A DNA stretch of 64,000 bases, taken from the NCBI RefSeq assembly GCF_000003815.2, contig NC_049987.1:20104773-20168772 (forward strand), written 5' to 3'. Made by a program: the position numbers and the translations under genes. Shown piece after piece: positions 56,852 to 64,000 of the stretch. A model generated the notes under the pieces. It did not search any database. It was not told where the DNA came from and saw nothing but the letters and a program-made list of their open reading frames with translations. Every line of letters starts with the position of its first letter. Positions within the stretch are counted from its first letter, which is position 1. The DNA comes from Branchiostoma floridae. Taxonomy: Eukaryota > Chordata > Leptocardii > Amphioxiformes > Branchiostomatidae.

Positions 56852-57526
56852 CTTACATCTTGACACCATCTGTGCTTTGCTGGGATCTGCCTAAAGATCT
56901 GGGATACATATGTACAAGTGTATGAAAAGCATCATGGTTCTGTTTATGAAATAAAAGGCAAAGATTGAATAAGTGTATATTCTTCACCAGACTTCATAGT
57001 CATGATCTTTCCGTTTGTTCAGGTATGGTAGACTTCTTCTAATTCTAAGCGTTAGGTAGTAGTAGTTAATCTGAGTATTGAACAGCAAATGATATTGTAG
57101 GACTTTGGCCGTTTAGTGTGTAACCAATAAACAGTGGTTCATCTGGAGACCTTCGTGAGGAGGGCTCTCAGAAAACATAAAAGCGTTTTTTTTATAATTT
57201 TTGCGGGCAAACGGTCTCGCCTTGGGTTTTTCAGGGACGCATCACTGCAGAGATAATTATCATGAATGGACCTGTCATACAATCAAATCATGGGAGCACG
57301 TTTTCATTACAGCTGCATGCGTACACATCACAACAAAATCATGGCAACCAATGACGTTTTTTATTAGAAATCCAGAATTCCAGACCAATAACAATATCAA
57401 GGCAACATCTCACATTCAATAGAAATCCGGCCCCATTCAATCCTGCAGCTGGTTGCCCGATCCACCACATACACCTACATGTAGTGTTTGCCCGGGAACA
57501 CATTTCGCCCAAATCTGGCTTTTAAG

Positions 57527-57676
57527 TTCCCTTTGGAGAAGCAGCCGGACCTGCCGAGCACTCCCCCAGCCTCTGGACGACAGCCAGCATCTCGGCCATC
57601 AGCCGCTGGAACCGGTTGTACCACACCTGCATCTCATCTGCCTTCTCGGCAACCCCTGATGACTCTGCAGCCTCCT
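57527..57676 (-). CDS. Orphan 3'-terminal exon of an unidentified gene
   Basis: The minus strand has a CTCACTAG acceptor at 57677, then an open frame EAAESSGVAEKADEMQVWYN, RFQRLMAEMLAVVQRLGECS, AGPAASPKGT and a TAA stop. Codon use is GC-rich like the neighbouring exons, and the middle is helical and amphipathic. Upstream exons would lie to the right, beyond the LINE cluster. I do not recognise the protein. It could be a chance frame. Confidence 0.4.
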
Positions 57677-57787
57677 AGTGAGGATAAAGATGTAGTTAGT
57701 AAGTAAGTAAGGTTTATTATTCTCTGTGTAACGACCTCAGCCAAGCCCCCTGGGACACCAACTTCATCTTCGACACTATGGACGATA

Positions 57788-58356
57788 TCATTTGTGATGC
57801 GATATGAGACGGTGTCACATTGTTTTGCTTGACTGTGAATCGTAGACTATATTTAGCTGTAATATCTGTTGTTTTTCGTAAAGAGTTTGCTGCATTCCTG
57901 ATGTGTATTGGTATGCAAATTAGGCAAAGACACTTGCTGGTTCCAAACTGAAACGTTAATTGCATTACCGCCGGACTGGCGACAGAGTTGACTTGTCTGA
58001 GTTGGCAAACCTTTCCTGGCTGTTGACAGTGCTATTTCTGCCGTTCGTGATTTTTATTCAACAAACATTTGAAAGGAAACAGTCCTCAGACCGGGATCCA
58101 CCCGTTTTCTGTCGGTGGAGGTTTGCGCCTCAGACAGCGCCGCTCCATGCCCATGCAAGGTTCAGCTAGTTTTGCTTTTCATTTGTGATGCGATATGAGA
58201 CGATGTCACATCGTTCTGATTTATTGTGAACCGTAGACTAAATTTAGCTGTATTATTTGTTCTTGTTCGTAAAAGTGGTACCCAATTTCCGGCTGTGTAT
58301 TGGTATGCAAATTAGTCAAAGAACCCTGCCGAACTTCAAGCTGTAACGTTAATTAA
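57788..58356 (+). repeat. Two ~178-bp direct repeats in the LINE 5' UTR
   Basis: A block starting TCATTTGTGATGCGATATGA occurs at 57788-57965 and 58179-58356, spaced 391 bp. Both copies end GTATGCAAATTAG...AACGTTAATT. The second copy ends 108 bp before the LINE start codon, so these look like promoter monomers of the element. Confidence 0.85.
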
Positions 58357-58463
58357 ATTAGCACCGCATGCAGTAGCTGTAGAAATAATTGTGCAATACG
58401 CTTTGAACTACCGTGTATTTGTTATTGTTTTCCTGTATGATCGCAAGTAGCACTAACTAGACC

Positions 58464-61400
58464 ATGCTAGCTGTGAAAGGAGTTTGTCGTGTTGTGAAGG
58501 GGGCAGTAACCCTTGGTTTTCCTGTGACATTACTTGCTAGTATACTACTGTTAGCGGTGTTACCACGGCCAGTCGTTCTCCCTAAATGGGATAAGAGTAC
58601 TAGCATTGTAAACGCAGAGACAGGAACATGGATTACCCAGTCTCCCAACCTCGTAAAACTCAACCCTGGTCTGCTCGGAGTAAGGTCTCTTGCACCGTCA
58701 ACTACTTGTACAGACAGGCGTAGGCAAACTGTTAACATTCTTGTTTGTACCACACTACTGCTGGCTGGAGATATTGCCCCAAACCCTGGCCCAGTTGTAG
58801 ATGGACTGCCTCACTGGAGAAAGGGCCTGGTGTACGCCTTCTACAATGTGGTCTCTCTCTCGCGATATCTACATGAGATCCAGCAGTTACTCCTGAAGAA
58901 TACCCGTATACATGTACTAGGGCTAACTGAAACTCGCTTAAGTGACACCATTCCAGACACTCTCGTGGAGGTTAGCGGATACACCTTGTACAGGAAAGAC
59001 AGGGACCGGCATGGCGGGGGTGTGGGTGTATATGTCAAACAGACTATTCCAGCCCAGCGTCGATATGATCTTGAGCAGGCGGACGTCGAGGTTTGCTGTG
59101 TGGACATCAAGCCAAACAAGGCCCGTCAAACTCTGTTGGCTTGCATCTACCGCCCACCCAACGCTGGCTCTGAATGGAGAGACTCTGCAGAAGGACTTGT
59201 ACACAAACTCAACGCAACTGCTGAAGAAGAAAATGCAGATGTCATAATCATGGGGGACTTCAATTCAGACTTGTTAAAATCAACCCAAGCGTTGTCATCT
59301 GTGGAATTCCTAATGGGATTGTACCAGTTAGTACCTATCATACTTCAACCCACCCGCATAACAGAGTCCACAGAATCGTGTATTGACAATATGTTTGTAA
59401 CAAACCCAGACCGCTTCAGATCAAGTGCAAGTGTGGCATGGGGACCGTCGGACCACAACCTTATCCTGGCCTGTGCACAAGCAGGAAGAGAGGCATGCGG
59501 TACACGCTGGTGTGAATACAGGTCTTACAAGAAGTACACCCAACAATCTTTTATTGATGGACTCAAGTCAGTTCACTGGGATACAGTATTAGACTGCACT
59601 GATGTAACGGATGCTTGGGATGCTTTTAAGGATATTTTCCTGAATGTAGCTGACAAATTCGCTCCGCTGTGCAAGAGGAGAGTGAGGGATAACAACACTG
59701 TTGCTCCTTGGATGACGGACAGGGTAAAAAACATGATGGGGCGACGCGACGCAGCTAGACGCAAAGCAATCAAAACCAAGGAGGGAAAAGACTGGGAGGT
59801 CTACCGGGTGATAAGGAACCAGACAACATCAGCAGTCAGAAAGGCAAAGAAAATCCACTTTGCTGAAGCTGTGACAGAAGCGAAAGGAGATCAAAGCCTC
59901 ATGTGGAAAATTATTAACGCCTTCACAGGGAAATCCAAAGGGAAGTGTCAAGTTCAGAACTTGGCGAGACCTGACGGTACCAATATATCGGACCCCAGCG
60001 AAATGTCTCAAGAGTTCAATAGCTACTTCGCAACTTGTGCTACAAGCCTTGCCGATAGTATGCCAACCTCCCAGAAAGATCCTCTCCGACACATACCGGA
60101 GCCTAGTACAGAGTTCAGCTTTGAGTCAGTTGACGAATCGACAGTGCTAAGTGAACTTCTCAGATTGAAAGCAAAGAAGGCCACTGGGCTGGACAATATC
60201 CCCTCAAAACTGCTTAAGGACTCCGCCCCTGTCATTGTCAGACCACTGACACACATTTTTAACCTATCACTTGCCACGGGAGAAGTCCCTAGTGACTGGA
60301 AGACGGCAAAGATCACACCCATTTACAAGTCCGGTAATCGAACTAATGTGGCCAACTACCGTCCTGTCTCTGTACTGAGTGTAACATCCAAAGTGTTGGA
60401 AAAACTCGTTGGAAACCAAGTATCACGCTACATGGCCCAGAACAACCTTCTCACGGTATACCAAAGTGGGTTTCGGAGAAACCACAGTACTGCCTCTGCA
60501 GTTTTGAAGATTGTGGAGGACATTAGGTCGGCCATTAATAGTCGCCAGGTCACAGTTGCTCTCTTCCTAGACTTACGCAAAGCATTTGACACTGTGAATC
60601 ATGCCATTCTGTTGAGTAAGCTCAAGAAACTGGGTTTTGATAGGGATGCAACAAAATGGTTTACATCATACCTCTCTGGTCGCTCACAATGCACTAGTCT
60701 GCAAAGTCAATGTTCAGAGATGGCTGCAGTCACCTGCGGGGTACCACAGGGGAGCGTACTCGGTCCCTTGCTGTTTTGTTTATATGTCAACGACATGCCA
60801 CAGGTTCTAGAAAAATGCAAAATACACCTGTATGCAGACGACACCGCAATCTATTACTCGGCGGGCACGATGAAAGAGTGTGAAGAGGCAGTTTCCCAGG
60901 ATATGAAGAGAGTGTCAGACTGGTTAATTGATAATAGACTTTCTCTCCATCATGACAAGACAAAGTCTATGCTATTCGGGGTTCCTCAGAAGCTGAGACA
61001 TGTTGGGACAACAGTTCAGATCACAGACGGTGTTAACATTTATGAGCAAGTTAACACTTTCAAATATTTGGGCATCACTCTAGACCCATCGCTCCAGTGG
61101 TCAGCTCACATAACAAATATCACGAAAAAAATATTCAGTGGCCTCAGTGCAATGAGACGTGCAAAACCCTACGTAACAAAAGAAATATTACATACTATGT
61201 GTCAAACTTTGTTGTTGTCGCACTTGGACTACTGTGGCGCGGCGTGGTTGCCAAGCCTTGTACAGGGCAAGAAAACACAAATGCTGCAACTCGACAGGCT
61301 GCTGTTTAGAGCTGCAAGGATGATTACAGGCTACACACTCCGAGATCATGTCCCAGTTGGTAAACTGTTAGCGGAGGCGGGGTTGGTGTCGGTGAGAAAT

Positions 61401-61688
61401 CGGGCGGAAAAAATCAGTCTGGCCACAGTTTTCAATGCTGTACGAGGAAAAGCCCCTTTGTACATATCTGAAATGTTCAGGTGGAAGTCACCACCAACTA
61501 TAAGAGCTCGCACCCGCACGGCTGTTAAAATGTTCGCTGACTGGGACCCTCACCAGTTGAACTGTCCCGTAGCAAGCCTGAAGTGCTACGAGGGAAGCTT
61601 AAAATCTTTTGGCCCCCAACTGTGGAACAAACTGTCACTGAAGCACCGCAAGACTCTGGGACTGGTTAAGTTTATCAAGGAACTGTGA
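58464..61688 (+). CDS. Full-length CR1/L2-group LINE ORF: leader, 2A-like motif, AP endonuclease, reverse transcriptase (1074 aa)
   Basis: Single uninterrupted frame. Residues about 12-38 are a hydrophobic stretch (VTLGFPVTLLASILLLAVLP). A second hydrophobic run (ILVCTTLLLAG) leads into GDIAPNPGP (residues 102-110), which resembles the 2A ribosome-skipping motif but has Ala where the consensus has Glu. The apurinic-type endonuclease follows (about 122-335), with LTETRLSD (E156), MGDFNSD (D265, N267) and SDHN (D330, H331). The reverse transcriptase (about 560-830) has NYRPVSVLS, FLDLRKAFDTVNH, GVPQGSVLGPLLF and YADDTAIY (D792, D793). All key residues are present. No separate ORF1 with zinc knuckles is seen upstream. 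A 3' UTR runs to about 61880 with a TAAATAAACTAAAAATAAAC tail. Retrotransposition by target-primed reverse transcription is the family role. Confidence 0.93.
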   Translation: MLAVKGVCRVVKGAVTLGFPVTLLASILLLAVLPRPVVLPKWDKSTSIVNAETGTWITQSPNLVKLNPGLLGVRSLAPSTTCTDRRRQTVNILVCTTLLLAGDIAPNPGPVVDGLPHWRKGLVYAFYNVVSLSRYLHEIQQLLLKNTRIHVLGLTETRLSDTIPDTLVEVSGYTLYRKDRDRHGGGVGVYVKQTIPAQRRYDLEQADVEVCCVDIKPNKARQTLLACIYRPPNAGSEWRDSAEGLVHKLNATAEEENADVIIMGDFNSDLLKSTQALSSVEFLMGLYQLVPIILQPTRITESTESCIDNMFVTNPDRFRSSASVAWGPSDHNLILACAQAGREACGTRWCEYRSYKKYTQQSFIDGLKSVHWDTVLDCTDVTDAWDAFKDIFLNVADKFAPLCKRRVRDNNTVAPWMTDRVKNMMGRRDAARRKAIKTKEGKDWEVYRVIRNQTTSAVRKAKKIHFAEAVTEAKGDQSLMWKIINAFTGKSKGKCQVQNLARPDGTNISDPSEMSQEFNSYFATCATSLADSMPTSQKDPLRHIPEPSTEFSFESVDESTVLSELLRLKAKKATGLDNIPSKLLKDSAPVIVRPLTHIFNLSLATGEVPSDWKTAKITPIYKSGNRTNVANYRPVSVLSVTSKVLEKLVGNQVSRYMAQNNLLTVYQSGFRRNHSTASAVLKIVEDIRSAINSRQVTVALFLDLRKAFDTVNHAILLSKLKKLGFDRDATKWFTSYLSGRSQCTSLQSQCSEMAAVTCGVPQGSVLGPLLFCLYVNDMPQVLEKCKIHLYADDTAIYYSAGTMKECEEAVSQDMKRVSDWLIDNRLSLHHDKTKSMLFGVPQKLRHVGTTVQITDGVNIYEQVNTFKYLGITLDPSLQWSAHITNITKKIFSGLSAMRRAKPYVTKEILHTMCQTLLLSHLDYCGAAWLPSLVQGKKTQMLQLDRLLFRAARMITGYTLRDHVPVGKLLAEAGLVSVRNRAEKISLATVFNAVRGKAPLYISEMFRWKSPPTIRARTRTAVKMFADWDPHQLNCPVASLKCYEGSLKSFGPQLWNKLSLKHRKTLGLVKFIKEL

Positions 61689-61880
61689 GGTCTAGATGGA
61701 AATGACAAGTGAAATTGTGAGTTTTGATATGTCGTTTTGTGGTTATGCACTATTGTATGTGTTATTGTAATATTGCAAAGTTTTAAATTGTATTTTTGTT
61801 TACCCAGCATTGCCTGAAAAACAGGTTGTTATGTACCTGAGTGTTACTGCTGGTAAAATAAATAAACTAAAAATAAACTA
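61689..61880 (+). other. 3' UTR and A-rich tail of the full-length LINE
   Basis: 192 bp between the stop codon and the next element, ending in TAAAATAAATAAACTAAAAA-type sequence. Reading resumes immediately in an unrelated LINE. Confidence 0.7.
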
Positions 61881-63924
61881 AATATCTGGAACTCTTGGTA
61901 CACCATGTTTATGGACATATGCCGACAGCACATTCCACACAAACTAATCTCTGTCAATAGAACAGCCAAACCATGGATCCATCAAAACAAAGAGATCAAA
62001 GCGGCCATCCGACGAAAGCACCGGCTCCACTCCAGAGCCAAAAGCAAAAACACTCCTGAAGCCTGGTCTGCCTACAGGAAACAAAGAAACCTGGTCACCA
62101 CCCTCACCAGAAACGCAGAGGCGGCATACATCCAAGAAGTGACGGAAGATGTAGAAGCTGGAAACACAAGGCGCTTCTTCTCCTTTGCCAAATCTGCTTT
62201 AGGAAAGGCGTCAACTGGCATCCCAGCACTCAAAGATGGGACAGATATTATTGAAAGACCCGAAGACAAGGCAAATGCCCTCAACAACTTTTTCATACAA
62301 CAGACTGACCTAAACGACAGGAACGACTCCCCTCCCACCTTCCAACCAACGACAATCCCTGAAACAACACTAAGCAATCTTCAACTGACTGTAGACGAAG
62401 TGCGACAGCAATTGAAAACGCTAAAGGTGGGCAAGTCCTGCGGTCCAGACAACATCACTCCAAACCTTCTCCGACAGGTAGCTGACACCATATGTGCACC
62501 CCTCACCCGGCTATTCAACACATCACTCAGCCTTGGTCAAGTTCCTTCCGGTTGGAAAGAGGCCAATGTAACCCCCATCCACAAATCCGGCAGCCGTCAC
62601 CTCACCAACAACTACAGGCCGATTTCCCTGCTCAACATTGTTCCCAAAGTACTAGAGTCACTAGTCAACAAACATCTAATTAAACAAATCAATCCCGTAT
62701 TGTCAAACCACCAGAGCGGATTCAGAGCCCATGACAACACCACACTCCAACTAGCCCGGCTTGTAGAGGAATGGACCCGGGCTATGGACAGAGGGGAAAT
62801 AGTGGGATGCGTGTTTCTCGACCTGCGAAAGGCATTCGACAAAGTATGGCACCAAGGGCTCTTGACCAAAATCCGTGCCCACGGAGTACGTGGAACCATG
62901 CTGAACTGGTTCCATAGCTACTTGTCGGACAGACGTCAACGAGTCGTCATCCAGGGCGGAACATCCGAATGGAAATCTCCTCTCGCGGGTGTCCCACAAG
63001 GTTCCGTACTAGGTCCCACCCTCTTCATCCTCTACATCAACGATTTACCCTCCTGCTGCACACAGTCCGACGCAAACCTGTTCGCCGACGACACATCACT
63101 CTCAACCAGCAACCGATCCATCCAACGTGTAGTCACCTCACTCAACACGGACCTACGGTCGGTTTCAAACTGGCTAACAATCTGGAAGCTAGAAGCCAAC
63201 GAGGACAAATGCAAAGTGATGTTCATCACAACCCGCACTCTCCCTAGACCCCCTGCTCCAGTCATACTAGGCGGTAGTACCCTACAAGTCGTTACTAGCT
63301 ACAAACACCTGGGTGTCACCTTAACCAACACTCTTTCCTGGTCTAAACACATTGAAACAACCTCCACCAAGTCAAGAAGATCTGCTGGCCTACTGTGTGC
63401 ACTGAGAAAGAAGGTACCAAAGGATATCCTGCTCAGACTCTACAAAACCATCACCAGACCTGGTCTGGAGTACGCTGACATCGTTTGGGCTGGACTCACC
63501 AAGCGCGACGAAACAAAACTGGAATCAGTTCAATACCAAACTGCCAGAATAATCAGCGGACAACATGGACTCCCGTAACCCGTCATACCAATCCCTGTAC
63601 ACCCAGTTATCCCTTCCATCACTACAGTTCAGACGACAATTCCACACCGCTGTCACCCTGTACAAGCTCCTCAACGGACACTGCCCTCCACACCTTCAAT
63701 CCCTGGTTCCCAGAACCCGTGCATCTGCCACTGAGTCACGTTACTCCCTCAGGAACAGCGACCACCTGACATCTGAACTCACTAAGTCCACCAGAGGCCA
63801 GAGAACATTCATCTACAGAGCAACAGCACTCTGGAACACTCTCCCTACTGCTACTCGCACAGCCACCTCTACTGCTTCCTTCAAAAGAAAACTGTGGGAA
63901 TGCCTAGGCGACCCTTACGCATAG
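61881..63924 (+). pseudogene. 5'-truncated, frameshifted LINE reverse transcriptase
   Basis: The open frame starts abruptly at about 61881 (NIWNSWYTMFMD) with no endonuclease, consistent with 5' truncation. The reverse transcriptase has NNYRPISLLNIVPKVLESL, GCVFLDLRKAFDKVWHQ, GVPQGSVLGPTLFILYINDL and FADDTSLS. Near 63565 the frame shifts by one: the first frame ends ISGQHGLP-stop, and the C-terminal part continues as SRNPSYQSLYTQLSLPSLQF to DPYA at 63924. The rest is uninterrupted, so the break is a single event or a sequence error. It abuts the 3' tail of the full-length LINE. A short 3' UTR reaches the window end. Confidence 0.88.
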
Positions 63925-64000
63925 CCATACACGTGTATATACAGACCCTGACCTCTCATTGTAAATATTGTTGTTGATAAGTGATGTTATATATTCCATT

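Noticed and set aside
58841-60322. Several minus-strand frames opposite the full-length LINE
   Set aside because: Antisense shadows of a well-supported ORF with all catalytic motifs.

Overview
The window looks like nuclear DNA from a cephalochordate (amphioxus, Branchiostoma-like). It has compact intron-rich chordate genes, very dense small repeats, CR1/L2-like LINEs, a 5S-rRNA-derived SINE and many miniature inverted-repeat elements. A 100-N run at 40275-40374 marks it as assembled scaffold. The organism call is inference from gene and repeat style.

Layout, left to right. 1-2100: 3' part of a LINE lying antisense inside a CDC5L intron. 2217-11800 (minus): most of CDC5L (spliceosome Prp19-complex Myb protein), with its last exons beyond the left edge. 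12039-19422: a 7.4-kb DNA transposon of ISL2EU/IS4EU type with terminal inverted repeats. It carries two convergent intact genes: a SWIM + YqaJ-nuclease + PHD protein (plus) and a THAP + DDE_4 transposase (minus). 19694-26143 (plus): complete DONSON, a replication-fork protein. CDC5L and DONSON were head to head about 0.5 kb apart before the transposon entered. 27.4-31.5 kb: a Death-domain exon on the minus strand, bracketed on both sides by minisatellites. 33629-42937 (minus) and 48678-55884 (plus): two complete head-to-head matrix metalloproteinase paralogs with signal peptide, cysteine-switch prodomain, HExxHxxGxxH catalytic domain and four-blade hemopexin domain. 57.5 kb: an orphan 3' terminal exon on the minus strand. 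57.8-63.9 kb: one full-length LINE with a hydrophobic leader and a 2A-like motif, followed directly by a 5'-truncated, frameshifted LINE.

The most striking pattern is tandem repeats that straddle exon/intron boundaries and copy the splice site with part of the exon. They occur at five CDC5L exons, at both ends of the Death-domain exon and at the MMP catalytic exon. A small family of fold-back elements with TAGCCTGG termini and perfect 9-bp target duplications is also visible.

Gene models were built by hand from splice signals and frame closure. The YqaJ gene (601 aa), transposase (485 aa), DONSON (588 aa) and the two MMPs (601 and 524 aa) all close in frame. CDC5L does not close at two junctions.
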